From: Syncephalis fuscata
Lineage: Eukaryota; Zoopagomycota; Zoopagomycetes; Zoopagales; Piptocephalidaceae
DNA: 64,000 bases
Direction: 5' to 3'
Assembly (NCBI GenBank): GCA_025786725.1
Contig: JAHLTZ010000044.1
Location: 62,001 to 126,000 of the forward strand
The position numbers were made by a program, and so were the translations under genes. The notes below the pieces were generated by a model. That model worked only from the letters and a program-made list of their open reading frames with translations. It was not told where the DNA came from and searched no databases. How positions within the stretch are numbered: the first letter of the stretch is position 1; every line of letters begins with the position of its first letter. Positions 40,531-51,510 of the stretch are shown piece after piece.

Positions 40531-41451
40531 TTAACATCACTAATAGCGTATTCATCATGATGGATACACGCAATCACGTGTATCTATTTGTATATGGCCA
40601 ATTCTTAGACGTGCGCGGATCACCGCGACTATGTATCATATTCGTAGAGAAAGAGTGCGAGTGCGAGAACGGTATTTAAAATACCATATTGTTATTATCA
40701 TTAATTTTATTCACGGTTGTTTGTTACGAACATGACTACCAATACCATTACTACTATTACCGCTACCACCACCACGATTAATGCATATCGTTTGCTTTAT
40801 CTCCTTTAGTTACTTTGTCTATTTGATTATCAGCCTCTTTTTATTCCCACTACAATTATAATAAGTGGTTTAATTTGTGATCAAATTGCATGTGTGGCTA
40901 TATGATTATTTCACACTTTGTGTTTCCATTCATTATTTCCTTGCGTTTCCTTTCTATTTAGTTTTTTTGCAATAGCGAGTGTTTACGCTCATTGCAGCGT
41001 TATAAATACCACCGTTATTCACAAACATATATATATACATATATTCGATTACGATTATTGCAAACAATTTGTTTCCTTTTTCCATCATTTTTGCTAATGT
41101 ATTATTATGAAGAGAAATGAACTTCATAATATAACTAAAAGCGTTAGTTCAAAAATCAACCCATGTTGTCAAAACAGTCATTATGTCATAGATAGATATA
41201 CAACAAATATGTGTAAGCAGAGAAAGAAAAAGTATTTTAAAGGAGAATTAAACACTCCAACTTTATCATCCACGCGTTAGTCGTCACTGATCATGAACGA
41301 CATACAAAAGCTGTTGCTAACAAAGATAATCGCCAAGATATGTAAGTGGTGTCTGTGTGTGTGTCTGTGTGTAAGTAAGAAAACGCCCAGCATCAGTAGC
41401 AATTGCGACAACAATAACAGACCTGACGACAAATCAAGCGCCAAATACTGT
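40531..41451. other. Convergent spacer
   Basis: AT-rich DNA between the convergent unknown gene and eS24. Contains short TA and GT microsatellites (41025-41045; 41350-41372). No gene seen. Confidence 0.55.
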
Positions 41452-42590
41452 TTATTTCTTGGCTGGGTTAGCAGCCTTGGACTTGGCAAGACCGCGGAAC
41501 TTCTTGGCGCGGTTCTTGCGTTCCTTGCGCTGCTTACGCGAGGTACGGACGTGCTCGAACAAACCGTTCTATTAAATATGCAAAAAAGAGTAAGTCATAC
41601 CATAAATAATATATTGGCTAGTTATTACTAGCTATTCTGCTAAATAGCTGCTAATCTACACAAATACTTACGCGAGCAAGGCGGTACTTAGGCTCGAAGC
41701 GTTTAGCAGAGTCAACTGAGTCGTAGATCAAAGCAAACCAGTTGAGCGACCACCACCAAAGTGGATACGGAAACCGAAGACAACAATGCTGTCCTTGTCG
41801 GCTTTGTACATCTTGGCGAGTTTGTCGCGGATTTCATCCTTGGAAAGGCTGGCGCGACCTGGGTGGATGACATCCACAACCTGTAACATTAAGTTAATAA
41901 AAGTACAAGTAAAATATTATGTCGGTTATAATAATAACGACAATAAAATAATAAACCGCGTAATGCTATCTATAAACTATAAAAATACTTACCATTTGCT
42001 TGCGTTGAAGCAAGCGGTTGGTCAAGAACTTGCGAGTGCGGAGAGTTGCCGATGGAGCGTCAGCCTATTATTCAATCATTAGTAAACTAATTAACGATAC
42101 TTTAGTAACCAGATTCATGCTATTACTCCCATAAGCCACCTCCAATTCCACAAATTGGATGAATTATATACGCAATTCGTATATTATTATCGTTAATAAC
42201 GCCATCTATTTGTCGCACCACTGGGTATAATATACTGTTGTTTATAGTATATTCAGTATTCTTAAATAAAGCTATCCATCTCTATATCAGCCAAATATAA
42301 TGCCTATATTTATATAGCAATTCATTTCTTCATATGTATATGTATGTATGTATGTATGTATTCATCCATCCATCCATCCATCCATCTATCCAGCTACTTA
42401 TTAGCCTATTGCTTGTACTATCATTATAGACAGTTGCTGATAGTATGTTAATATATCCATCATCCGTTTCTATATCATATACTGTTTACTCGAATCCATC
42501 CATTTTCTAGCCATCTCTATCCATCCATCCGCGCTAATTGATGTATAGTGTATTGATTCTATGGTGTAAATACCATCTTCTACCTACCAT
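41452..42590 (-). CDS. RPS24: 40S ribosomal protein eS24
   Basis: Small-subunit ribosomal protein. Reads [57 protein letters not shown] and [18 protein letters not shown] in order. Exons: 42590-42588 (ATG only, inferred), 42064-41993, 41880-41672 and 41568-41452. In exon 3 the conserved [12 protein letters not shown] is broken: a run of three A (41735-41737, + strand) should be four. With that base the exons give 402 nt, 133 residues, the normal size. The ATG-only first exon is chosen because exon 2 has no upstream in-frame ATG and 42588 is followed by a good donor GTAGGT. The resulting first intron is 523 bp, very long for this genome, with tetranucleotide repeats. Confidence 0.92.
42065..42587 (-). 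other. 523-bp first intron of RPS24 with tetranucleotide repeats
   Basis: Runs from GTAGGT after the ATG to TAATAG before GCTGACGCT. Holds (ATGT)n and (ATCC)n runs at about 42335-42392. Long first introns are common in ribosomal-protein genes and may host a snoRNA or regulatory element; I could not find a convincing C/D or H/ACA box set by eye. Confidence 0.55.
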
Positions 42591-43659
42591 GATGCTGTCT
42601 GAGGTCTCTGTATATCGCCGGATCGGGGATAGCACAGCAGAAGAGAAGAGAAGGGACCAGAGGCAGTATGGGGCGCACTCCTACGATGTTCATCTGTGCC
42701 AGCCAATCACCACACACAACACGCTCACACATATACACACTTATTTGCACACTCATTCACTCATTCGTAGTCACATTAATTACAAAGTAACAATTTAATA
42801 GTAATAATAGTCAATATATAAATATAAAGTAAATAAAGGACTTGTGCCAATTGTATTAACCAGAATTAGAAGTAAAATATAAATAAAGTATAAATAAAAC
42901 AGATACTGTTTCTCTAATTGTGACATATGCTAGAATGGCTGCAAGAGCGATGGCAAAGCAAAGAGTAGAAAATTAAGTACGTAGCAGCTTTAGCTATGCA
43001 GAATAATAGCATAACACAGTAATTGTGGCAGTCCAATGACTACATTAAAGGATATTGACACAACTGAATTACTTATTCTTTTTATTAAACATGTAATTAA
43101 TGGTTAGTTATATTAATGATTAATTAGTTAATTATATTGTAATCTGGTAATTAAGTAACAATAATTAATCATTTAATCTATTGAACATGATGGTGGGTGG
43201 CGAATGACATTAAAGCTTAAATGCCCATCATGATGGATTATTATCCAGTATGCATATATCCACCATTTACTTACATTATTCCCATTCTATCCCGCGCTAC
43301 CATATATCATTCTACAATATACTAGACACATTCTATTTTATATATTTTAATATACTGTACTCATTCCAGTTATTGACCTATATTACTATAACTTCAAAAA
43401 TGTATTAAAGTAAATAAAGCATCGAATGTGTCTAGTGTGTTATAGAATGAGAATGATATAAATGAATAGAGGATATATGCATACTGATAATAAACCATCT
43501 AATGCTAGTGTAACAGCTTTAACGTTAACAAATAAGACTACAACTAAATAAAGCATTAATACCGCTAGTATTAAAATGTTTATTGAAATCGCGTTATAAC
43601 CAAGCTACATGCTATCAAAATATGCACTATAATTCATTCAATATTCACAAATATAATGC
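42591..43659. other. Spacer with an inverted R2 pair
   Basis: AT-rich DNA upstream of RPS24. Repeat R2 occurs as copy b (43185-43330) and the shorter, oppositely oriented copy c (43430-43500), forming an imperfect palindrome. No gene is supported. Open frame 42538-42798 is low complexity. Confidence 0.55.
43185..43500. repeat. Repeat family R2, copies b and c (inverted pair)
   Basis: Copy b reads TGAACATGATGGTGGGTGG then TATGCATATATCC and TTCCCATTCTATCC; copy c reads GAATGAGAATGATATAAATG then GAGGATATATGCATACTG, the reverse of the same words. Both flank ATATACTAGACACATTC and GAATGTGTCTAGTG, themselves inverted. Confidence 0.75.
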
Positions 43660-44373
43660 TTATTTGTTTTTCTTGGCTGCCAATTCACGTTGCTTGGTCG
43701 CATATTCTCGGCGGAAGCGTGTGACTTAATGCCAACCTGATTACGCACTTTTTTATGAAGAGTAGGGCGATATCCAAAAGCAAAGAGAATTTCAAGAAAT
43801 ACGAAGAGTGGTGCTTGTAGCAATGCTAAATGTAATGGATTAGAATACATAGCAATTAACTATAAACATTTAATGTAATTTACCTTGAGCAAAATTGTCG
43901 AGTAAAGCAGGCGAGCGCTTCTCAAATACATGATGCGTAAAGATCTGGGCAAACCATGAAAACACTTGTATGAATATAGCGATTTTAATTGGAGCTTCTG
44001 CGTGATTATAGAATCCAGTAGCAGTTATCGACATGATACACAGAATAGGTGTCATTAGCATCTAGATAAATAGCAATTAGCTTTATAGTGTTCTAACTTT
44101 TCCGGTTATACTTGTACTTACACCAGCAGCAGGTTCCAGCAACATATAGTATGCGCTGTAAAGGAGGGCGGCACTGAATGGTACATTGATAACAACTGGT
44201 ATCTTAGAGAAGATACCTGTATCAATCGTAGCAATCGGATCGAAAGCACTAGTAAGCACCATAGCACTCCAAAGAATAAGCGGTACACATATAATGTGGC
44301 AAAGCACGTTGATACGATTACTGTGGTAGCTACCATAGAAGATTAGCTGCTGTTCAAGGTCAAAGGCTCCCAT
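43660..44373 (-). CDS. MPO1: Mpo1-like protein (2-hydroxy fatty acid dioxygenase, YGL010w family)
   Basis: ER multi-pass enzyme family that shortens phytosphingosine-derived 2-hydroxy fatty acids by alpha-oxidation with Fe2+. Landmarks with the family His residues: YGSYHSNRINVLCHIICVPL and QIFTHHVFEKRSPALLDN, then APLFVFLEILFAFGYRP. Exons: 44373-44122, 44061-43884 and 43825-43660. In the last exon the frame shifts at AATT/TTAA 43726-43729 (minus GGCATTAAGTCAC; one more A gives VTRFRREYATKQRELAAKK, a basic tail). With that base the exons total 597 nt, 198 residues, a normal length. Three or four hydrophobic helices are visible. Confidence 0.88.
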
Positions 44374-44673
44374 GTTTACTAGAGTGTCGTAGTCGTAGTC
44401 GTGGTGGTGGTGATAGTTGCGGACAAGCAGATAAGTAGATAAGCAGCACTGTTAGACAATCAATATGGAGTAGTATCAATACTATACTGGTAAAGAGAGA
44501 GAAAGCGAATGTTAAATAGGCCTGCGTAAGTAGTGTGGATATCACCCAACCGAACTGTTTTGCGTGGGTCTGTGTCTGTGTTTCACATAAACATCTTGGG
44601 GTATAAAAATAAAGACCGACGACACTAAAGATCACGTTACTATAGCCCGTGTTCATCACCTTTCTTCTTTACT

Positions 44674-46300
44674 ATGGCTTCAATAGCTGACGAGGTACCT
44701 TCGCGACGATACAGTTCAAACAAGCGACCACGCTCACCTGAAGCGAATAGGACAGTATGGGCAGTGGTTGGCTATGAAGCAAAACTATTTCGCCAACCGG
44801 CCTTAAATTTAGGCGAATTCTACAACCTTGGCGTGATCAGGGCGTGTTATTGGACCGGTAGGGCAGCTGCGGAAGTATAAGTCCATAAGCGTATGAGTCA
44901 TATAAGCATGTGCAGCTAAATGTCGGCATTAAGGTATGACGCACGTAATTTACTGGACGAAAAGCAGCTGGACGCGGCCAAATACAACAAAAGGCATGGT
45001 GGGCCAACTGAGGCCATTCAACTGCAAGAACAGGCACTGGACCGTGAAAGATATCATGACCTCGACTCAGAAGAAGAGTCGTTGTTTGGCATGGAAGAAG
45101 AGGAGCGGGACATGTATGTGGGTAGGTGCTTGCAAATATAATGGCTGGTTAGTGGCCAAGCAATACTATAACACATCATGTATAGAGGAAAAGAGAAAGC
45201 GGCGAAAACTAGCGATGGAAGGCAAGGAATTTTATTACAACTACGAAGAACAATCGGGAAAAACAAGCCATGGTAATAGAAATAGAATAAGCGAATAGCA
45301 TAATAGCTTATTGTTATGGAATAGATGAAATAGTGACCAAATCAGATTATACTGATAATAATAGACAGTCGATCAATGTTGTACCATTGACAAGGCTCAA
45401 GACGGATACTTTTACACCTCCATTTAGTATTCCAGAAGGAATGGTTGTTGTAGGTGCATTATATGGCTAGTTATGTAACAACGGCTTATTCGTAAATGTC
45501 TCATAGCCTGAGACGAAACGCCATGCCGAGATTATTGAGCGTACGGCACGCTATCTGAATAGCAGTACTGATCCACAGTTAGAAATTTTAATTAAGGCTA
45601 AACAGGCACATAACCGTGACTTTGCATTTCTTGACTCACGACACTATCTTCATGAATATTACAAACACGTGCGATGGATTATAACGAGTGGTCTTGGTGA
45701 TTATGCTTCAAGCGACGATGAAGCGTCGGACGATGATAGTAACATTGATATGCCGTAAGTGTTTATTTTCTACCATCTAATTATTCAATAAACTTGTAAA
45801 ATTATTAGATCTGATAATGAATTAAAGCAATTTATTGATCGTATGGCTGAATTCATTGCCCAAAATGGTGATGAATTTGAAGGGCAAATTCGGGCCAATC
45901 ATTCAGATCCATCTAAATTAGCATTTATGGATAAAGGTGCCACTTATCAAAAATATTATAGATTTAAAGTAAAAACATTACGAACAAATAAGCAATCAGA
46001 GACAGAGAACGATACAAATCGTTGCCAGTTCAGATGAATCAATGGTTGAACAAGAAGATAAAGAAGAGACGGAAGATGAGAAGATAAAAGAAGAACCAAT
46101 GACAATGCCTTTATCGTCGTCGCGTAAGTTTTAATTCATATATTTATTGTAAATTTATATATGTTTATTAATCAATTTTATAAATAATAGCAATACCCGA
46201 TGACATGGAACAAAAACGTGCAGAACGACTAGCTAAAGCACGAGCATGGCTAGCAAGGAAAAAGAATGTTGATAATGAGGATATGACAACAACAATATAA
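44674..46300 (+). CDS. SURP-domain splicing regulator (SFSWAP / suppressor-of-white-apricot type)
   Basis: Order of parts fits SFSWAP: an N-terminal DRY_EERY domain (VWAVVGYEAKLF, PWRDQGVLLDRYDARNLL, DRERYHDLDSEEE), SURP1 (HAEIIERTARYLN to FAFLDSRHYLHEYYKHVRW) and SURP2 (RMAEFIAQNGDEFE to LAFMDKGATYQKYYRFK), then an acidic tail ending in ARAWLARKK. Seven exons: 44674-44857, 44934-45121, 45186-45272, 45325-45449, 45507-45754, 45809-46123 and 46191-46300. Two single-base discrepancies cancel in the total: one missing base at about 44805-44811 (before PWRDQ) and one extra base at about 45975-46035. Such proteins bind pre-mRNA/U2-type splicing complexes; no RS domain is evident here. Confidence 0.85.
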
Positions 46301-48353
46301 CCATAATATTAATATTTTGTGTTAATAAAAACAAATATTAAATTTGTAATAATCTTTTTATAGTTTACTTTATAAGTTATTTATAAATTACTCAATATAA
46401 TTTGGTGGTCAAATGATTTTATGATAAAACAATAACGGCATCCATAGTCAAATACGATGCTTTATTATCAAAATGATGCTATACAACGACTCATAGCTAA
46501 TTCTAGCAAACAATTGTTGGCAATAACACTTGTGTTAGCAGTTAGTAGTACGATCCTATAAATGAATAACTTATTCCTGTAAACCAAACTGCAATATCAA
46601 AAATGCACTTACAGATAATCGTTGCATGTATAAAGCGCATTGCAGCTATTGGTGCACACACTTCAAGTTACCATGTCAATGCGCTTTGTTGCTTTACACT
46701 TTGCACTGATAATATGTCCTATACAATATAGCATGATTGGCATTGCATGGTCACAAGTTTACATGCCTATGCAATAAATACAAATTACTAGTGACATCAT
46801 CATTGTTTCTGCCAAATAAACAATATTCTCATACGAATAGCAACACATATATAATACACATGGCCATTATGCCACTAAGACACTTTACTAGCTGTGTTTA
46901 TTTGTTCGTATGAGCTATCATATGAATATTTGCTGTGTATATATGACACTTTGCCTGATATTATCCCCTTCCTTTTTTAATTTTAGTACATATTAAACAA
47001 ACTGTGGCATCATTATCTAATTTGTGCCAATCACGCATTGTTTTTTATTTTACCTGCTTGTTCCAATAAATCAATATTACCATGAGGCTTTCTATTGTCG
47101 CTTGTTAGTATAACTGGGCAAAATGGCACTATTAGCTAGGCAGAAATATTAACATTATACTTGTGCACATGTGCAGCATTAGACACCAAAATAGACTGAT
47201 GTATCTATAACAATGTTATAATTCAAACATGAATTTCATATGCAAACATTATAATTATATATTTATTATAAAATCATTATTTAATACGTATATATCATCT
47301 ATTTGTCTATATCATTTTATCGTTTACCGATTATACGTTATTAATAAAAGCTGTCTGCTTATTGCCAACTGTATTTGTCATATTGATTCATACTATTTAT
47401 TTCATTTACTCAATCGCATACATGATAGTTTTACCATTATCATTCATGTAGTTTCTTTTGTCTATTTGTTTGGCTATTTATTATTATATGTTGCCAAAAT
47501 CACTTTGTGCTTTGATATGTTACAGATTGTCATTGCAAATTGTACTGGCAATAGCTTTTACAGTCTTTATAGTAGCAGATCGCACTGCCGCTGTTGAGAT
47601 TGCAAAGCTATTACCGGATGACCTACAATGGCGATCTATAGTAAAAGCAAAGTATAAAACGACATTTCACAGCATGTATTCGCCATAATATAAAAACAAG
47701 CCAGAAATGCACTTATCGTGTGATAAAGTTGCCAATACTAATTATCAAAGTGCTGCTGATTATTTGTAAAAAGATAAGATTAAAGAGCAATACAAGGACG
47801 TGGTGTAGAAGGTGTTGCTAGTCAACTAATAGTCAGCCAACTACTGACACCAACTAAGTAGCATATATGCTATCAAGTGTGCAGAAAGGGAAAAGAAAGG
47901 TGATGACGTAGATTATGAGTTGGAACCTGTCAGTCAATATTTATAGAAACGTGAATTATTTATTAACAAGCAGCATGTGAATAATAAAAGCAATCTACCC
48001 AACATGTCGGTACGTCACAGAACAATGTTAACAGTGAATAAATAAATGTATTAAAATAAATGCCATTTTACCACCAAAGCTATTCATTAGTTTATTGATG
48101 TAAAATAATAAATTTATTAAAAACTAATTAAAAGAACAAAGTTATTTTGCCATAAAAAATAAGTCATTGTTATAGAACATGTTCATTAATAAAATTAGAA
48201 AGCGTAATAAAACTAATGCTACTTTATACCAAGTGTTATTTATAGAGAAAAAAAACCATATTATTTTTATAAAAATGTTTTATAAAGCCGTACATAGAAT
48301 TTCATGACCGAATCTTGTCTAGTCATTTCAGATAATAGCGTAGGATCTGTTGC
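46301..48353. other. Spacer with R1 copy E
   Basis: AT-rich spacer of two convergent genes. 46301-47317 has no gene; a word GGTGGTCAAATGATTTTA at 46404 resembles the outer end of R1 copies. R1 copy E spans 47318-48121. 48122-48353 is the 3' side of ATG22. Confidence 0.55.
47318..48121 (-). repeat. Repeat family R1, copy E
   Basis: Direct near-identical copy of D (35495-36304), about 11.8 kb apart. Differences I can see: three or four substitutions in 47530-47600, a one-base loss at about 47722, loss of one ACTA unit at about 47826, loss of two bases near 47899 and one near 47929, plus two late substitutions. No terminal inverted repeats or clear target-site duplication are visible. Confidence 0.9.
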
Positions 48354-50258
48354 CTATGTCATATTTTCCAATTCAGTGTTTTCGACAAGAAGTAAAGCGT
48401 CTTTTTTAGCCTTTTTAACGTCGACGGTCCAGGTTAGAATGACGGGCATGATAAGCATAACCAGTAATAGATAGAAGGCGTAGCGCAGTTCGCCTGTAGC
48501 ATCGGAAATTGCTGCCGTAGCAAGTGGGCCGATCCAAGCGGCACCCTTATCTGTAATCTCGTATAGACTAAAGAATTCGTTTTCGCGACCAGGTGGCAAT
48601 AAATCCGAAAACATAACTCGAGCATAACTTTGAACAGCACCTAACAAAAGACCGCTGACCACCGACATAACCCAGATTTCTGGTTGATATTTAAGACCAA
48701 ATGGTGCAAAGAAACCAAGTAGGCCGTAGATGGGCAAAAGCGAGTACAACGAACAAATAATAATAATCATTTGTCGCGTTGTAAGATTAAGACGGCGCTG
48801 AATAAAGAGCCACAGGTAAACGCCGGCTGCGGCAGAAATTGGTACTATAACTGCAGCAATAATAAGCTGAACTTGAGACATGCCAAGCTTTGTTTTGGCA
48901 AAGATAACTGCCACCGATGTAATGGTACCAACACCATCTGACAACATAAACCAGGCTAAAAGGAAACGGAAGGTATGGAGAAGCTTGCGTACTTGTCGAA
49001 CTGTGCTAAACACTATATAGTTATGACAGTAAGTTACTATATTACATAGCTAGATCATTGTAATACTTGCATTTCTTCCATGAGTAGGTAAAGTAATTCT
49101 CACCAGCAGGTAGTGGTGGAGAAGGACGAGGTGGCAATAGACGGTGGCCGATAAAGCCGGCAATAAGCCACCAGAAACAGGTTAGCGCACCACCAATATG
49201 CATACTAAAATACAGTTAGTATGCTATATTAATGAAAGTAGATGTACAGGCAATAACTTACGCATAATTAGGATCTGGATAAAACCATACAATAACAGCG
49301 CTGATAATAAGCATAGTTACACCGGCAGCATAGCCAATGGCCATGCCATTACCACTAATGCTATTACTAGTAACTGTCGTCACCTTTGTGATTTCAGCTT
49401 CATCGCCAGTCTTTTCTGCGGCAATAACATTTGGATGGAAGCGCGTCAGCGTGGGAATGTACGCATATAGAAAAACGAGGGATGCCCCAAACGAGATATT
49501 GCCAAGGCCAGTAATCACTGCAGCGCCTAGAAATGCCTTGGGTGTTGTAATAGTCAACATCATAATGCCAACAATGGCACCGACAACATTAAAAAATAGC
49601 AAAAAGGTTTTGCGCCAGTCTAAATACAAGTTAATGGGATTAGCATAGTTAACGGTATAATTATTCATATAAACCACTTACTGCCATGATCGGCCAATGC
49701 ACCCAGACTAACAAACAGAAAAGCCTGAACAATGACAGCAAAACTGGATACGTAAAGTGGGAAACTTGCTGTATTGACCCAGGCATCGCCAATCTGTACG
49801 ACACACTTGTAGTCGGTAATTGTTGTGTCGCACGGCACGGTTCTATCCTCCATTTTGAAGCCATTTTTAGCGGCAAGTGTCTCGAGGATAATTGGCAAAA
49901 ATACCGACATCAATACGACCGAGTAAGGCTCGCTCTATCAGTTGTAGAATGAATAAAGTAACAATAAGTTAGCACTATTAACACGAACAGGTATAGAGAG
50001 TACATAAGGGTTTATTTAATAACTTACCGCAGCCGAGTACATGTAAAAGCCCCAAAGCTCACGTTTAGTCACTGGTCGAAGGGACATATCGACTTGTTCG
50101 GCCGTCATGTTTAGCTTTTTCGCGGCCAATTCGGCACTGGCTAGTGTCGAGACTTCTTTCATAACAAGTGTTGTTTCGTCATTTGCACTTTGGTCACTCT
50201 TTGATAGGTCAGTATCCACGTCGTTCGACATGGTGTCCAGCTGGTAGGGTGGACTCAT
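48354..50258 (-). CDS. ATG22: Vacuolar amino-acid effluxer Atg22 (MFS)
   Basis: Vacuolar permease that exports amino acids released by autophagy. Landmarks: RPVTKRELWGFYMYSAA, SEPYSVVLMSVFLPIILE, SFAVIVQAFLFVSLGALADH, NISFGASLVFLYAYIP and FLLAWFMLSDGVGTITSV. Exons: 50258-50028, 49934-49682, 49619-49262, 49204-49071 and 49012-48354. They sum to 1635 nt (544 residues) with no frame break. The fourth intron (49070-49013) uses a GC donor (GCAAGT), which is the only way to join YSWKK to LFSTVRQ in frame. N-terminus is acidic and Ser-rich. The PQ-loop vacuolar transporter gene lies upstream on the same strand, separated by a doubtful + strand gene. Confidence 0.92.
49013..49070 (-). other. GC-AG intron of ATG22
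   Basis: Donor GCAAGTATTAC, acceptor ATATATAG. Length 58 bp. The GT-type alternative two bases further in gives a stop codon, while the GC donor keeps both the frame and the family alignment (KKLFSTVRQ). Confidence 0.8.
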
Positions 50259-50762
50259 AGCTGGTTAAGCAAATAAATCAAGGTTTGAGTATAGCAGCTA
50301 GTAGAAAATCACCAAATACTATAGTAAAAGTGCACTTAAATAGTGGCTCTTTAATGGTGTATTGCAGCAAACAGAAAGTATATCAATAGCCACAGTGAAA
50401 AGTGTAGCTATTTTATAGCACGTTTACCAGAAAGAATAACTCGTTATTGTTTTAGCAAATTAAGAGTAATAGTCGTAAAGAGAACTCGTGACAAAGAATG
50501 GTAGAGTGATATTGATGCAGTGTAAGCATCGACGATAAGGAGAGAAAAGCAACAAGGAGCGAAAATAGTGCCAAGTAGAAACACGAAGCTTTTTAATCGC
50601 AGTTTGAAGCTGGGGACCAAAAAAGCAATGCCCCACTTTAGCAGCAATAATCCAATTGTATGATGTGGTTGGCTATAGTGGTGATGGGGTAATTGCCACT
50701 GTGCGATAATGAGGAGGGGAACAGGTATGTGCGAGGATAAAGAATAGTAGTAGCGACTGCGA
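50259..50762. other. Spacer upstream of ATG22
   Basis: About 500 bp between the divergent ATG22 start and a possible small + strand gene. Purine-rich on the + strand from 50470 to 50600. No gene supported. Confidence 0.5.
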
Positions 50763-51179
50763 ATGGGTCGGGACAAGCAAAAGAGGGACCGGCACGGTTA
50801 GAAATAAAAGCGGAAGTGGAAGAAGAAAAGAAGGATTTGTTTGGTTTGTAGTGCCAATAATAGCCGTGGTAGCAACAGTAGTGGTAGCGTGTAAAGTAAC
50901 GCACTACACATTGCGGTTCTATTTGTAACATCCTTCACACTGTACTCCAGATTTGTGATTGGGCCTCGTTCTTTTTACTATGGTCAGTATACATTAACAC
51001 AAATTGGCGACGATTTACTACTATGGCCGTTACCACTTGTGAGACTGACTACACCATCGGTGTATTACTTGTTCGACACCTGGCGTCGGACACTGGCACA
51101 AACTAGGCAGTGGCCACGTGATGTCGCTGTTTTGGAAGAGGCAATTGGCCAAAAGATGGGGATCAGTCTGAAAATGTAA
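50763..51179 (+). CDS. Possible small membrane protein gene, model unresolved
   Basis: Two adjoining open stretches look coding but do not join cleanly. The first (about 50800-50932) gives a basic Ser/Arg segment followed by one TM helix, FVWFVVPIIAVVATVVVA. The second (50955-51179) gives FYYGQYTLTQIGDDLLLWPL to EEAIGQKMGISLKM. The only GT-AG pair that would join them is 26 bp, shorter than any other intron here. A one-base error, as in neighbouring genes, is another way to join them. ATG 50763 is a possible start but is itself one base out of phase with the TM segment. No family recognised. The opposite strand has weaker open frames. Confidence 0.3.
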
Positions 51180-51510
51180 CAAACGTGGTGCTAAGCATTG
51201 TTTAGAAAACACGACTAGATACATAAGGCCGATAGTTATGAAGCGAAAGGCTGTAATAATAATGCTGTTGCGCATAAATGACGATAGGGCCTATGAAAAG
51301 GCACATAGTTTAATAAAATACATATTGTAATTCGTGTTATTGTGACTGCAATGTATTAATGTAAAATAAATTTATTTTTATCACTGATCACAAAGATGCA
51401 CATCACTGCTGCTGTGTATGGCAACACCGCCAATGATATGTCGGCTAGTTAACGAGCCGCTATCCAACCGGTGTAGACTAATAGTAATGATAAATAGCAT
51501 GGCTTGTTTC
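51180..51510. other. Convergent spacer
   Basis: 3' side of the small + strand frame and of the PQ-loop gene. AT-rich, AATAAA-like words at 51314 and 51364. No gene seen. Confidence 0.5.

Noticed and set aside
27540-48121. R1 copies as LTRs of a retrotransposon
   Set aside because: I see no TG...CA ends, target-site duplications, primer-binding site or gag-pol remnant. The call is left as an unclassified repeat family.
50933-50958. 26-bp intron joining the two halves of the possible small membrane-protein gene
   Set aside because: Shorter than any other intron in the window (minimum 40 bp) and without a branch site. A sequence error is at least as likely.
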